Below, piece by piece: positions 52,811-62,276 of a stretch of 64,000 nucleotides of DNA. This stretch comes from Oceanobacillus_B kapialis (lineage in GTDB: Bacteria; Bacillota; Bacilli; Bacillales; Amphibacillaceae). The first letter of the stretch is position 1. The number at the start of each line of letters is the position of its first letter. Under the pieces are notes generated by a model. That model did no database searches and was not told where the DNA came from. It was given only the letters and a program-made list of their open reading frames with translations. The DNA lies in NCBI RefSeq assembly GCF_042685265.1, contig NZ_JBHUMX010000003.1. One strand, 5' to 3'. The translations under genes and the position numbers were made by a program.

Positions 52811-54148
52811 TCATATAAACAACGGTACAATTAAACCTGCGAGCAGTAAGATAATGGATCCGCCTAAACGGGAAGATATTTGGGAAAACGGCATGAGTTC
52901 CATTCTTTTTGCCGCAGACAGCACGGCAACATCGCCAGTTCCGCCCATGTTAGCCATACATAGGCCAGCGGTAATGGCAGATTCTATTGGATAGAACCCA
53001 ACAGCCTTCCCTAAAAGACCCGCTCCAATTATTGCACCAAGTACTACACCAAATACAGTTAAAACATACTGCAATGTAAGGGCATCCAAAACAGTGCCTA
53101 AATCTGTATAAGCAACCCCAATTCCAAAGAGCAGTGCGAACGTCCAGTTCTTCGCAACAAACTGATACCACTGGCTGGCACCTTCTACCACAATAGCAGG
53201 TAGTAAGTTTGCAATCTTAGCAACGGCTACCAAAACAATCATAATTGCGTATCCATGTAGCGGGATTACGTTCGCTATTAGCATCCCTAGGGTGAAGAAG
53301 GATAATGCTGCAAGCAATCCTGCACCCATTTTCTGAATATCGTATTTCATTTCAGGCTTTTCATACGTAAAGCCTTGCAAAAGTTGCCCATTCCCAGATA
53401 ATGATGGGTATTTCTCTCCGATTTTATTTAGGACACTTGCCAGGATAATGGCAAATACATTCCCTAATGCAAGTGCTGGAACTAGCATTGAAATATAGTA
53501 GCTAGGCTCTTGACCAAGTAACTCAGAGTAAACCTGACTCATAGGAACTGCACCAGCTCCCATTCCACCACCCATAATTGGCATGGCAATCACAAGTACC
53601 GCTTCTTGAAGCGTGAAGCCAACAATCGACCCGATTAAAGCGGTTAGCGCCATCGCTCCAACCACTGCACCACCGATTGGAATAAAATAACGCAACCCTA
53701 CTTTTACGAGTATTTTAGAATTCATTCCGAGAATACTGCCTGTAATCAATGCTGCGATATAAAAGTCTAAAAAGCCGCCTGTCTTCATGAAATCATTAAC
53801 AGAAGTAGTGATGGTCTCAGGCAGCATTCCGCTGTAAACCATATAGGCAGAACCGAAAATTGCTAAAATCGCTCCGCCCCCAAGAAAGGTCTTCACGATT
53901 GGTAATCGATCACCGACCCAACCAAAGGCCTCGCCTATCACAATCATGACAAGTAACGTACCAATCATCCCTCCTGGAAGATTTCCTGTATACATGCTAA
54001 TAAGTGTAATGGCTGCAAATAATACGAACCAGATAATGGGCGTATTAAAAATAACGGGACCTTTATTTATTTTCGTAAATGCCAACGTATTACTCGTTGT
54101 TTGTTTCTTATTGGATTCTTGATTATAGTTTCTTAGTGCGTCTCCCAT
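52811..54148 (-). CDS. maeN: 2-hydroxycarboxylate (malate/citrate) transporter, MaeN/CimH family
   Basis: 445 aa, 2-HCT family (CitS/MaeN/CimH): ~11 TM helices, both GGxG signature loops present (MGGGMGAGAVPMS; NMGGTGDVAVLSAA). Na+- or H+-coupled import of malate, sometimes citrate. SD aaaggggg. Lies 27 bp after the malic enzyme gene, with a MalKR-type two-component system next to it, so malate is the likely substrate; the symbol is inferred from this context. Confidence 0.88.
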   Translation of the reverse strand: MGDALRNYNQESNKKQTTSNTLAFTKINKGPVIFNTPIIWFVLFAAITLISMYTGNLPGGMIGTLLVMIVIGEAFGWVGDRLPIVKTFLGGGAILAIFGSAYMVYSGMLPETITTSVNDFMKTGGFLDFYIAALITGSILGMNSKILVKVGLRYFIPIGGAVVGAMALTALIGSIVGFTLQEAVLVIAMPIMGGGMGAGAVPMSQVYSELLGQEPSYYISMLVPALALGNVFAIILASVLNKIGEKYPSLSGNGQLLQGFTYEKPEMKYDIQKMGAGLLAALSFFTLGMLIANVIPLHGYAIMIVLVAVAKIANLLPAIVVEGASQWYQFVAKNWTFALLFGIGVAYTDLGTVLDALTLQYVLTVFGVVLGAIIGAGLLGKAVGFYPIESAITAGLCMANMGGTGDVAVLSAAKRMELMPFSQISSRLGGSIILLLAGLIVPLFI

Positions 54149-54175
54149 CTACAAATCCCCCTTTTGAAGTACCAT

Positions 54176-55366
54176 TTAAGAAATGGATCTTCCTCCCTTT
54201 CTTTGTTGGTATGCCGTAACACGAACTGCCTTAGCCACAAGTGGTGCTACACGCTTATCCAGTGCACTTGGAATAATGTACTCGGCATTTAATTCCTCAT
54301 CCGTAATAACACTAGCAATTGCATGCGCTGCAGCTACTTTCATTTCCATGGTGATATCCTTAGCATTAGAGTCTAATGCACCTCTAAAGATACCAGGGAA
54401 GGCTAAAAGATTATTTACTTGGTTCGGATAATCTGATCTCCCTGTTCCAACAACAGCAGCGCCAGCTTCCAACGCATCTTCAGGGTAAATTTCCGGTAAT
54501 GGATTTGCCATTGCCAGGACGATAGGATCCGCATTCATCGCTTTAACATGTTCAGGTTTCATAACAGCTGGGGCAGATACACCGATAAACGCATCAGCAC
54601 CTTTAATTACATCACCTAATGTTCCGGTAACCCCTGACAGATTTGTTTGTTCTGCGATTTTTTCCTGCGCAGGATTCAACCATGCTTCCCCTTTACTAAC
54701 AACCCCTTCAAGGCTTACAAGCGTAATGTCCTTATAACCAGCTGTTAGGAGTAATTTAGCAATGGAAATTCCCGCTGCTCCAGCTCCATTGATCACAATC
54801 TTGACGTTTTTGTGCTCTTTCTTCACTACTCTTAACGCATTATACAAAGCAGCTAATACAACGATGGCAGTACCATGCTGGTCATCATGGAATACTGGAA
54901 TATCAAGCTCCTTCTTTAATCGTTCCTCAATTTCAAAACAACGCGGTGCAGCAATATCCTCTAAATTAATTCCACTAAAGCTCGGCTGAAGCGCTTTAAC
55001 AATATTGACAATTTCATCTACATTTTGTGTATCAAGACATAATGGGAAAGCATCCACATCTGCAAATTTCTTAAACAAAATACTTTTCCCTTCCATAACA
55101 GGCATCGCTGCTTTTGGTCCAATATCTCCTAGCCCTAGAACAGCAGTACCGTCTGTTACAACCGCTACCATGTTCCCTCTAGCAGTCAATGTATTAATCT
55201 CGTTAGGATCCTCGGAAATAACCTTACATACATCCGCTACTCCAGGAGTATAGACAAGACTTAAATCTTCTTGATTTTCTACATCCACTCTACTTGTTAC
55301 TTCTATCTTACCTGCATGTTTCCGATGCAGTTCAATTGTTTCGTCTCTTAGGTTTCGTTTAGACAT
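54176..55366 (-). CDS. malic enzyme (short type, YtsJ/MaeB-like)
   Basis: 396 aa. Malic N-terminal domain with YTPGVADVC, TDGTAVLGLGDIG and the catalytic K near GKSILFKKF; NAD(P) domain with GAGAAGISIAKLL and a C-terminal end. Converts malate to pyruvate plus CO2. A ~400-aa length matches bacterial YtsJ-type enzymes, generally NADP-preferring. SD ataaggagtg. First gene of the operon with maeN; promoter region carries a cre and TTTTGTAA repeats. Confidence 0.93.
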   Translation of the reverse strand: MSKRNLRDETIELHRKHAGKIEVTSRVDVENQEDLSLVYTPGVADVCKVISEDPNEINTLTARGNMVAVVTDGTAVLGLGDIGPKAAMPVMEGKSILFKKFADVDAFPLCLDTQNVDEIVNIVKALQPSFSGINLEDIAAPRCFEIEERLKKELDIPVFHDDQHGTAIVVLAALYNALRVVKKEHKNVKIVINGAGAAGISIAKLLLTAGYKDITLVSLEGVVSKGEAWLNPAQEKIAEQTNLSGVTGTLGDVIKGADAFIGVSAPAVMKPEHVKAMNADPIVLAMANPLPEIYPEDALEAGAAVVGTGRSDYPNQVNNLLAFPGIFRGALDSNAKDITMEMKVAAAHAIASVITDEELNAEYIIPSALDKRVAPLVAKAVRVTAYQQRKGGRSIS

Positions 55367-55384
55367 TTACAAAACACTCCTTAT

Positions 55385-55399
55385 GGTAATCGCTTTCAA
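55385..55399 (-). promoter_or_regulatory. cre (CcpA site) upstream of malic enzyme gene
   Basis: TTGAAAGCGATTACC on the minus strand, 14 of 15 positions of the relaxed cre consensus, just before the SD. Confidence 0.65.
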
Positions 55400-55441
55400 A
55401 ATCTGAACTCATCTTACTCTGTTTTCAGTTCAAAGAATAGG

Positions 55442-55469
55442 TTTTGTAATTAATTCATTCTTTTTGTAA
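55442..55469. promoter_or_regulatory. direct repeats, possible MalR response-regulator sites
   Basis: TTTTGTAA at 55442-55449 and 55462-55469 (20 bp apart, two helical turns) upstream of the malic enzyme/maeN operon. Spacing fits a CitB-type response regulator dimer; unproven. Confidence 0.4.
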
Positions 55470-55470
55470 C

Positions 55471-55510
55471 TAAAAAAAGCACCAACCCAAATGGTGAATG
55501 TGCAAAAAAA
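55471..55510 (-). terminator. terminator of malRK operon
   Basis: CACCA-N8-TGGTG core followed by CTTTTTTT on the minus strand, after the response-regulator gene. Confidence 0.6.
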
Positions 55511-55534
55511 AATGACCCAACAATCTGAGCCATC

Positions 55535-56239
55535 TTAATCAACATATTCTTTTAAACTCTCATCATTTCCCTTATACGTATAGTGATAGACAGGCCTTCC
55601 AATCCCATAGTTTAGCGTTTCCTCTAACACCTCAATCTCCACTAAAAACTGCAAATATTTTCGAACCGATACTCTAGAGATAGCGGTAGTCTCAGCTAAT
55701 TCATCCGTTGTAAAAGACTTCATTTGTTTCATCGCGTTTACAATTACGATTAATGTACTTTCCGTTAATCCCTTTGGCAATACCTTTTTCTCTTTCTGTG
55801 CTTGAATAGCTGATTTAAAAAGCTTTTGATCTATTAACGTTTGGTCAAGGTTTTCTTTTTCATGAAAAATTTTATATTTCTCTTTATACTTCTCCAGAGC
55901 TTGTTTAAAACGCTCAAATTCAAAAGGTTTAATCAGATAATCTATCGCCCCGTAATGTAAGGCCGTTTGGATCTTGTCTACTTCTGACGCTGCGGTGATG
56001 AGAATAACATCAATCTCCAACGCCTTATCTCTGATTTCAGCTAATAAATCAAGCCCATTTTGCCCCGGCATATAGACGTCTAACAAGATTAAGTCCACTT
56101 TTTTCGTGTTAATAACCTCAGTCGCTTTGCTTACAGTGTCAGCAATGCCTACTAAGCCATAGCCTTCCAGCTTGCTAAGAAACCGTTTATTAAATTCTGC
56201 CACCATGGGGTCATCTTCAACTATTAAAACATTAATCAT
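55535..56239 (-). CDS. malR: CitB-family response regulator (MalR-like)
   Basis: 234 aa. Receiver domain with phospho-acceptor D54 (ILLDVYMPGQ) and K near 105 (LIKPFEF), then a linker and a C-terminal HTH (TTDELAETTAISRVSVRKYLQFLVE in parts). Overlaps the kinase gene by 8 bp. Expected to activate maeN/malic enzyme when malate is present; symbol by synteny with B. subtilis malKR. Confidence 0.9.
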   Translation of the reverse strand: MINVLIVEDDPMVAEFNKRFLSKLEGYGLVGIADTVSKATEVINTKKVDLILLDVYMPGQNGLDLLAEIRDKALEIDVILITAASEVDKIQTALHYGAIDYLIKPFEFERFKQALEKYKEKYKIFHEKENLDQTLIDQKLFKSAIQAQKEKKVLPKGLTESTLIVIVNAMKQMKSFTTDELAETTAISRVSVRKYLQFLVEIEVLEETLNYGIGRPVYHYTYKGNDESLKEYVD

Positions 56240-57833
56240 CTATAATACCTTCTTCCTGATTTAACTGCACGTTTATATCAAAGGTAGAGCCTTCACTGCT
56301 TGTATTGATGTTAAGCTCCCCGTTTAATTTTTCCACACTCTGTTTTACTAAATAGAGTCCGACTCCTCTGTTTGGTCCCTTTGTTGAAAAGCCTTTTGTA
56401 AAAATGGCATCTAGATTCTCTTCTTTTATCCCAGGTCCTGAATCGGCTAAGGTGATAAAAAGTTTATGCTCCTCTTCCTTTAACCTTACTTTTACTTTCT
56501 TCTCATCACTATGTGAAAGTGCCTCTATGGCGTTATCAATGAGGTTCCCCATAATGGTAATAAGCTCGTGGTTCATATCGGAATTAGGAGACTCTGAAAT
56601 GGTGGATTCACATATCACCTGAAGGTCCACGCCCTCTTCCCGCGCATAGCTGAGCTTACCCATCAGTAACCCTGCGAGAACAGGGTCCTTAATGTTCTTT
56701 GCAACTTTTTCTACATCATGATTTTTATTATCTACTAATTTTCGAATGAACTCTAATAATTCATCATATGCTTCCATTTGTACCATTCCAAAAATAACGT
56801 GCAACCGGTTCATGAACTCATGCGATTGGGCACGCAAAGCCTCTGCATATGTTCGTATACCCGTTAATTGCTTGGCTAATTGATTTACTTCGGTCATATC
56901 TCGAAATGTGGAGATAGCCCCTACAATTTCCTGGTTCACGACCAACGGCTCCCGGTTCACCAGGATGGTTACACCATTTATGCTTTGTTCCTCGTCATGC
57001 TCAGACTCACCAGTTTGTAAAACTCTTTCCAGCTTTGAACTGTACATGTAGTCTTTAATATTCATTCCAATCGGTTCTTCCGTTAAGCCGGCTTTTTTAA
57101 AGATCCTAAGAGCGGACTTATTAACCAACGTAATGGTAGAATGTTTATCCACCGCCACAATTCCTTCATGGACAGATTGAAGCATGGTACTTCTTTCTTC
57201 CAGCAGCTGAGATATTGCCTCAGGCTCTAATCCAAATAGCTTTCCTTTTATATATCTGGCCAGAATGATGGCACCAATGACACCTACTAATAATCCAAAA
57301 ATGGTACCTATTAGTATATTTCGATGGCTCTCTGATAACGTTAGCGCAATGCTCTCTAACGAAATTCCGACTGCCACCGCACCAATTTGCTCTCCGTCCG
57401 TCGCAAATACGGGAGTAAACGCCCTTAAGGAATCACCTAGCGTTCCTTCTGAAATGGAAATGCTCTCTTCCCCATTCAAAACACGATCTTCATCACCCCC
57501 AACAAAACTCTCACCAATTCTATCAGGGTTAGGATGCGATTTACGAATACCATTCATGTCCATGACTACAACGTACATGACCTCTGTTAGGTTTTGCACT
57601 TCATTGGTATATTCCTGTATGTCACCAGCCCTCTCCTCATTAGAGAGTCCTTCCACTACAATGGGAGAATCTGCAACAGTGCGGGAGATGGTTTGCGCCT
57701 TTTCCTGCCTTTCCTGTTCAATCCTTTCACTGGTCGATCTACTGATTAACAAATCTGTAATTAATAAAGAAGACAACACAACGATACATACAAACAAAAC
57801 GATCATCGTATTTAACTTCATGAATTTTTTCAT
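56232..57833 (-). CDS. malK: malate-sensing histidine kinase (MalK/CitA/DcuS family)
   Basis: 533 aa from ATG 57833 (SD gaggtg; longer upstream extension lacks an SD); this equals my recalled length of B. subtilis MalK. TM1 at about 10-30, extracytoplasmic Cache/PDC sensor (about 30-165), TM2 at about 170-195, cytosolic PAS (about 210-320), SPOB-type dimerisation with H338 in SHEFMNRLHVI, and HATPase (NLIDNAIEAL; GPGIKEEN). Signals to the overlapping MalR gene product. Confidence 0.93.
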   Translation of the reverse strand: MKKFMKLNTMIVLFVCIVVLSSLLITDLLISRSTSERIEQERQEKAQTISRTVADSPIVVEGLSNEERAGDIQEYTNEVQNLTEVMYVVVMDMNGIRKSHPNPDRIGESFVGGDEDRVLNGEESISISEGTLGDSLRAFTPVFATDGEQIGAVAVGISLESIALTLSESHRNILIGTIFGLLVGVIGAIILARYIKGKLFGLEPEAISQLLEERSTMLQSVHEGIVAVDKHSTITLVNKSALRIFKKAGLTEEPIGMNIKDYMYSSKLERVLQTGESEHDEEQSINGVTILVNREPLVVNQEIVGAISTFRDMTEVNQLAKQLTGIRTYAEALRAQSHEFMNRLHVIFGMVQMEAYDELLEFIRKLVDNKNHDVEKVAKNIKDPVLAGLLMGKLSYAREEGVDLQVICESTISESPNSDMNHELITIMGNLIDNAIEALSHSDEKKVKVRLKEEEHKLFITLADSGPGIKEENLDAIFTKGFSTKGPNRGVGLYLVKQSVEKLNGELNINTSSEGSTFDINVQLNQEEGIIDD

Positions 57834-57920
57834 ATAGGACACCTCGGGGCTTGCCGTTATTTTAAGTAGCTTTATCTTATTATGAAGGTAACTTCCTTGG
57901 AAGAAAAGGGGCGAAGAATA

Positions 57921-57949
57921 AAAGACGAGAGCCATAAGCTCCCGTCTTT
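57921..57949 (-). terminator. terminator of Gfo/Idh gene (57979-58995)
   Basis: AAAGACGGGAGC-TTATG-GCTCTCGTCTTT stem followed by TATTC on the minus strand. Confidence 0.75.
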
Positions 57950-57978
57950 ACAAGTTTAGCTTTTAAACACCTATCCTG

Positions 57979-58995
57979 TTAGCGTAGGTTTTTCACACCA
58001 GTCTCTAACATTTGCATCTGCAGCAATGTCTGTTCGTCGGTAATGGTCTTATCTTTTCCATTTATAACCGCTTCGTACAAATCATCATATACACGACCAT
58101 AATCCCCATCTACGGACTTCACTTTTTCTTCGTGAATGGTACCATTCTCATCGACATAGGTGAGCACCCCATAGTGGTTTAATGTATCGACACCGAAATC
58201 CTTGTTATCAGGCATGTAAAATAACTTCAAATGCTCTTCCTGACGATCTTTCGTTTCCTTGACGAAGGTACCTTTATTGCCATGCACGACGAAGCTAGGT
58301 CTTTCCTTCACTCTGAAATAACTGGATTTAACCGATACCTTTAATCCGCCATAGTATAGATCCAAATCGAAATAATCATTTTTTCTTCCTTCTCCTAATA
58401 ACTGTCTCACATCATAATGGATCTTATCGGGTTTCCCAAAATAGCTGATGACCTGATCTAATGTGTGACAGCCATGTTCGTATAAAAAGGACGATCCAGC
58501 CTCAAAATGGTGAACAGATTCAGGCACTTCAGGGCGGTAATAATCATAATGCATTTCCACTTCCATCAAGTCCCCTAATTTCCCTTCTTCGATTACCTTC
58601 TGTACGGTTAAAAAGTCGCTATCAAACCGTCTGTTCTGGTATGCCTGCACAATTAGCCCTTTCTCTTTGGCAAGTGCAAATATTTCTTTCGCCTGTTCGG
58701 AGGTCTCCATAAAAGGCTTTTCGACCAAACAGTGCTTGTTATGCTCTAATACTTTCCTTGCATAGTCATAATGGCTATCATGTTTTGTACAAATGACGAT
58801 GAGCTGGATATCCTCATCCCGTAACATTTCATCTAAATCAGAGGTGTAATGTACGCCGGCGATTTTATCCCAACTGTCATTTTCAGGTGTTCTTCGATAA
58901 ATGGTTTTCACCTTAATGTTGTCTCGTTGCAGGACGAACGGCAGGTGATATCTGTTCGTGCTTTTTCCATTTCCAATATATCCGATTGTAAGCAT
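57979..58995 (-). CDS. Gfo/Idh/MocA-family oxidoreductase
   Basis: 338 aa. N-terminal Rossmann GYIGNGKSTNRYHLPF with the EKP motif (CLVEKPFMETSEQ, about 93-105) and catalytic region YEHGCHTLDQ (about 170-180). Resembles YvaA/YdgJ-type dehydrogenases (inositol or sugar derivatives). SD tcaggagga. It follows the PTS genes past a terminator, so a link to the PTS substrate is possible but not shown. Confidence 0.92.
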   Translation of the reverse strand: MLTIGYIGNGKSTNRYHLPFVLQRDNIKVKTIYRRTPENDSWDKIAGVHYTSDLDEMLRDEDIQLIVICTKHDSHYDYARKVLEHNKHCLVEKPFMETSEQAKEIFALAKEKGLIVQAYQNRRFDSDFLTVQKVIEEGKLGDLMEVEMHYDYYRPEVPESVHHFEAGSSFLYEHGCHTLDQVISYFGKPDKIHYDVRQLLGEGRKNDYFDLDLYYGGLKVSVKSSYFRVKERPSFVVHGNKGTFVKETKDRQEEHLKLFYMPDNKDFGVDTLNHYGVLTYVDENGTIHEEKVKSVDGDYGRVYDDLYEAVINGKDKTITDEQTLLQMQMLETGVKNLR

Positions 58996-59032
58996 AATGA
59001 TCCTCCTGAAAAATTAATAATAGCGTGTATGT

Positions 59033-59080
59033 AAAAGTACCTCCTTAGATTGATCATCGTATCAACCTAGGAGGTACTTC
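59033..59080 (-). terminator. terminator of mannose-family PTS operon
   Basis: Long stem GAAGTACCTCC..TGAT / ATCA..GGAGGTACTTTT on the minus strand, starting 22 bp after the IID stop codon. Confidence 0.85.
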
Positions 59081-59102
59081 TCTATTGCATTTTAAAGTAA
59101 CA

Positions 59103-60014
59103 TTACATTAAACCAATTACGTGGAAGACAATACCTAGAACGAATAGTCCAAGGATCATAATAATTGGAGAAACTTTCTTTCTAAGTAACCACATACAAA
59201 GAAGGGTTAACGCTAATCCAGCTAGACCAGGAATTAAGCTATCTAAGTTGTCTTGTAAGGTCGTGACCTCATACTCACTTAATGATCGCCCGGCGGCCTG
59301 TTGTTCGAGCGCCGTCTTAATTCCTTCTGCACCAGACGGGAGGTTTTCCCAATCAATATACGCACCTTCATTTAGTTGAACTTCCGAGACGGTTGGCGTA
59401 AACGATACAGCTACCCACCTATTAACTAAGGCACCGAGTATAAACATACCGAGTATCGAGGCGCCCTTGGTGATATCTTGAAGCAATCCGCCAGATAGGT
59501 CATCCGTAATTTTTGAACCTGCTTTATAACCAAGTTCTTGTGAATACCACATGAAGCCCATACGGATAAGATTCCATAATACAAAGTAAAGAATAGGACC
59601 GAGGATATTACCGCTCATTGCAAGCGAAGCCGCTAATGCACCAAGGATCGGTTTAACCGTGAACCAGAACAATGGATCTCCAATACCAGCCAATGGTCCC
59701 ATCATACCGACTTTAACACCTTGAATTGCCTTGTCATCAACAGGGGCACCATTTGCCCTTTCTTCTTCAAGCGCCAGCGTTACACCAATAATTGGTGAAG
59801 CTACATACGGGTGTGTATTAAAAAACTCTAAATGACGTTGCAAAGCAGCAGAACGGTCTTCTTTTGTTTGATATAAACGTTTGATTGCCGGAATCATAGA
59901 GAAGGCCCAACCACCGTTTTGCATCCGCTCATAGTTCCAAGAACCTTGCAAGAACATGGAACGGAACCAAATCGCTATACGATCTCTTTTAGTTAATTTC
60001 AATTGTTTTTCCAT
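59103..60014 (-). CDS. PTS mannose/fructose/sorbose-family IID component
   Basis: 303 aa. Motifs FLQGSWNYERMQNGGWAFSM (N-terminal) and GPLAGIGDPLFWFT are typical of IID; C-terminal TM helices. Works with IIC as the membrane channel. SD gaaggagg. Last gene of the operon, 18 bp after IIC. Confidence 0.95.
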   Translation of the reverse strand: MEKQLKLTKRDRIAIWFRSMFLQGSWNYERMQNGGWAFSMIPAIKRLYQTKEDRSAALQRHLEFFNTHPYVASPIIGVTLALEEERANGAPVDDKAIQGVKVGMMGPLAGIGDPLFWFTVKPILGALAASLAMSGNILGPILYFVLWNLIRMGFMWYSQELGYKAGSKITDDLSGGLLQDITKGASILGMFILGALVNRWVAVSFTPTVSEVQLNEGAYIDWENLPSGAEGIKTALEQQAAGRSLSEYEVTTLQDNLDSLIPGLAGLALTLLCMWLLRKKVSPIIMILGLFVLGIVFHVIGLM

Positions 60015-60032
60015 TTTTATAACCTCCTTCTT

Positions 60033-60839
60033 TTAGTAGTTATCAATAATGTCACCTAACGGATCGCCAGTGTTGCCGCCTCCGCCATTACCAGATCCAC
60101 CTTGTTTTGATAATGTAATATAGATTAGGGCAAGTGCTACACCGATGGCACCTAAACCTAAAAGGGTCAGAGATGGGATTGTTGCAATTACGAAACCAAT
60201 TGCCAAGAATGGCCATACTTCTTTCGTTGCCATCATGTTAATAACCATTGCAAAACCAACAGCTACAACCATTCCACCACCAACTGCTATACCGTCTGTA
60301 AGCCAAGCCGGCATCGATTCAAGAAGATCTCTCACCGGACCTGCGCCAATTGCTACGATTAAAGCAGCAGGAATAGCAATACGCAAACCTTGCATAATGA
60401 TTGCGATAATATGCCACATTTGGACCTTTGTGAAGTTCCCCTCTTTCGCCGCGGCATCCATGAAATGCACAAACGCTGTTGCAATCGTTCGAACAATAAT
60501 TGTTAATAATAGACCTGCTACTGCAAGTGGTACAGCAATAGCGATTGCTGAAGATACACCTGCTTCACCTTGGCCACCCAAAACTAAAATAATGGCTGAT
60601 GCTACGGATGCCAATGCCGCATCAGGTGCTACAGCTGCTCCGATGTTTGCCCAACCTAGAGCAATCAATTGAAGTGTACCGCCTAAAACTAAGCATGGTA
60701 TTAATTCTCCTGTAACTAAACCAATTAACGTACAAGCAATAATTGGCTGATGGAAATGGAATTCATCTAGGATACCTTCCACACCAGCTAAAAATGCCAC
60801 GATAACTATTAATATAATCTGAATAATAGTCAATTCCAT
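60033..60839 (-). CDS. PTS mannose/fructose/sorbose-family IIC component
   Basis: 268 aa, about 7-8 TM helices; family signature GGTLQLIALGWANIGAAVAPD (given in part) and a Gly/Asn-rich C-terminus. Channel subunit. SD aaaaggaggat. 26 bp after IIAB. Confidence 0.95.
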   Translation of the reverse strand: MELTIIQIILIVIVAFLAGVEGILDEFHFHQPIIACTLIGLVTGELIPCLVLGGTLQLIALGWANIGAAVAPDAALASVASAIILVLGGQGEAGVSSAIAIAVPLAVAGLLLTIIVRTIATAFVHFMDAAAKEGNFTKVQMWHIIAIIMQGLRIAIPAALIVAIGAGPVRDLLESMPAWLTDGIAVGGGMVVAVGFAMVINMMATKEVWPFLAIGFVIATIPSLTLLGLGAIGVALALIYITLSKQGGSGNGGGGNTGDPLGDIIDNY

Positions 60840-60865
60840 GTTATATCCTCCTTTTCACCTAATCC

Positions 60866-61834
60866 TTATTTCTGTTTATCTAACTCCGCCTGTGCTCTTC
60901 TTAGAATGTCATCCATGTTGCCATATTGATCAGCTGGAACTTTACGTACATCGAATTTCACACCAAACTCTTTTAATTTGCGGAACGTATCGATATCATT
61001 TTGGTCAAAAGCTAACACCTTATTCGGCTGAACTTTACCAGTTGAGTGGGACATCGAACCAACGTTAATCGTGTCTAATGGAACTCCGCCTTCTACCGCT
61101 CGAAGCACATCCTGTGGGTTTTCAAAAAGCAATAACGCTCGCTGACCACCAAAGTGCTGATCATCCTTTGCAAGTTCGATCATTTTCTTGATTGGAACAA
61201 CGTGTGCCTTCACCCCAGAAGGAGCAGCCTGCTGGATTAACTTTTTACGAAGTTCATCCTTCGCTACCACATCTGACACAACGATAATACGCGTTGGCTG
61301 TGTATTTCTTGTCCAACCAGTTGCTACCTGACCATGAAGTAAACGTGTATCAATACGGGCTAACACGTATTCGAATTTACCTGGTTTGCCTGTATTTACT
61401 GATCCAGCAGCTTCGGCAGGTGCTTCTGTTTCTGGCTCTAATTCTTCAGGTTTTACTTTAACTGCTTCTTTCGCTGTCCCTAAGACGTGTGCAGCAATTT
61501 CATGTGCCGTGTCCATGGACATCCGTGATGCATACGCTTCAATCAGCATGGCCAAATTCAAACCAGAGACGATGGCCCATTTGTCGTGTCCTTCCATCAA
61601 GCCGCTCGCCTGATTGAAAGGAGTCCCGCCCCAAAGATCGACCAAGAATAATACTTCATCTTGATTGTCGAATGAGGAGATTGCTTTTTCCATTTTTGTT
61701 TTTACGTCATTAGGTCCTTCGCTCGGCATCAACGTAACAGCAGCTACGTTTTCTTGCTCTCCAAAGATCATGGATCCCGATTGCAAGATGCCATCCGCAA
61801 ATTCACCATGCGTAGCAATAATAATTCCTACCAT
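60866..61834 (-). CDS. PTS mannose/fructose/sorbose-family IIAB fusion
   Basis: 322 aa. IIA domain with phosphorylated H9 (IIIATHGEFADG), a Pro/Glu/Ala-rich linker at about 129-152, then IIB domain with H167 (RIDTRLLHGQVATGW). ManX-type fusion, cytosolic. First gene of the PTS operon, SD agtaggaggtt. A cre candidate lies at 61905-61918. Sugar cannot be assigned, though mannose or fructose-type substrates are usual. Confidence 0.95.
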   Translation of the reverse strand: MVGIIIATHGEFADGILQSGSMIFGEQENVAAVTLMPSEGPNDVKTKMEKAISSFDNQDEVLFLVDLWGGTPFNQASGLMEGHDKWAIVSGLNLAMLIEAYASRMSMDTAHEIAAHVLGTAKEAVKVKPEELEPETEAPAEAAGSVNTGKPGKFEYVLARIDTRLLHGQVATGWTRNTQPTRIIVVSDVVAKDELRKKLIQQAAPSGVKAHVVPIKKMIELAKDDQHFGGQRALLLFENPQDVLRAVEGGVPLDTINVGSMSHSTGKVQPNKVLAFDQNDIDTFRKLKEFGVKFDVRKVPADQYGNMDDILRRAQAELDKQK

Positions 61835-61904
61835 CTTCTAACCTCCTACTAGTATTAATTTTTATACTTCAGTCAAATGGATAACTCCTAAAGTAGTATT
61901 CTCT

Positions 61905-61918
61905 CTAAAGCGTTTACA
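61905..61918 (-). promoter_or_regulatory. cre candidate upstream of PTS operon
   Basis: Minus strand TGTAAACGCTTTAG, a good left half of cre with two mismatches at the 3' end, 71 bp before the IIAB start codon. Confidence 0.5.
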
Positions 61919-61933
61919 GATTCAGTAAAAGAA

Positions 61934-62028
61934 TAAAAAAAGGCATAAGTAAAAAGCAGATTAAAGGAAGGCAGACCTGTAGTGGGACCATTATTCTTCG
62001 TTTTAATCAATACTTTTCACTCATGCCT
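61934..62028 (-). terminator. very long imperfect hairpin ending in T run (terminator or attenuator)
   Basis: On the minus strand GGCAT-AGT-AAAAG-GATTAAA pairs with TTTAATC-CTTTT-ACT-ATGCC, then TTTTTTT. The loop region is ~35 nt. It lies between the DUF956 gene and the PTS genes, so could simply end the former or control the latter. Confidence 0.6.
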
Positions 62029-62074
62029 GATCGAATCAGTAACACGTAAAAAATAAGTACTATATATTCAATTT

Positions 62075-62089
62075 TTGCAAACGCTTAAT
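62075..62089 (+). promoter_or_regulatory. cre-like site between DUF956 gene and PTS
   Basis: TTGCAAACGCTTAAT, cre-like with one or two mismatches. Weaker than the site at 61905. Confidence 0.35.
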
Positions 62090-62276
62090 ACAAACTTTAT
62101 AGCTTATGAAGCATTTTGATTACTTTAAATGAGTTTATCCAAAATCAGTATACCACTCCATTTTACCCATTTCAAGATGGAAGTTGATATTTTTGGTTTA
62201 GTAACTGCAACAAAAAATCCTTTTAATTACCTAAAAAAATGCCCTTCAATAATTCTACTTCGTCTATTCAAACGAC
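62090..62276. other. AT-rich spacer downstream of DUF956 gene
   Basis: No ORF, promoter or repeat could be supported; long A/T tracts and no -24/-12 (sigma-54) motif. Confidence 0.4.

Noticed and set aside
52477..52830. 117-aa minus-strand frame upstream of the TauE-like gene
   Set aside because: Starts inside the terminator region of maeN, has no SD, and its 3' part is another frame of the conserved TauE N-terminus.
61934..62060. T-box or other riboswitch before the PTS operon
   Set aside because: The T-box consensus (AGGGTGGNACCGCG) is absent; only a long hairpin is visible.
61835..62276. Sigma-54 promoter for the mannose-family PTS operon
   Set aside because: No TGGCAC-N5-TTGCA motif on either strand; LevR-type regulator not in the window.
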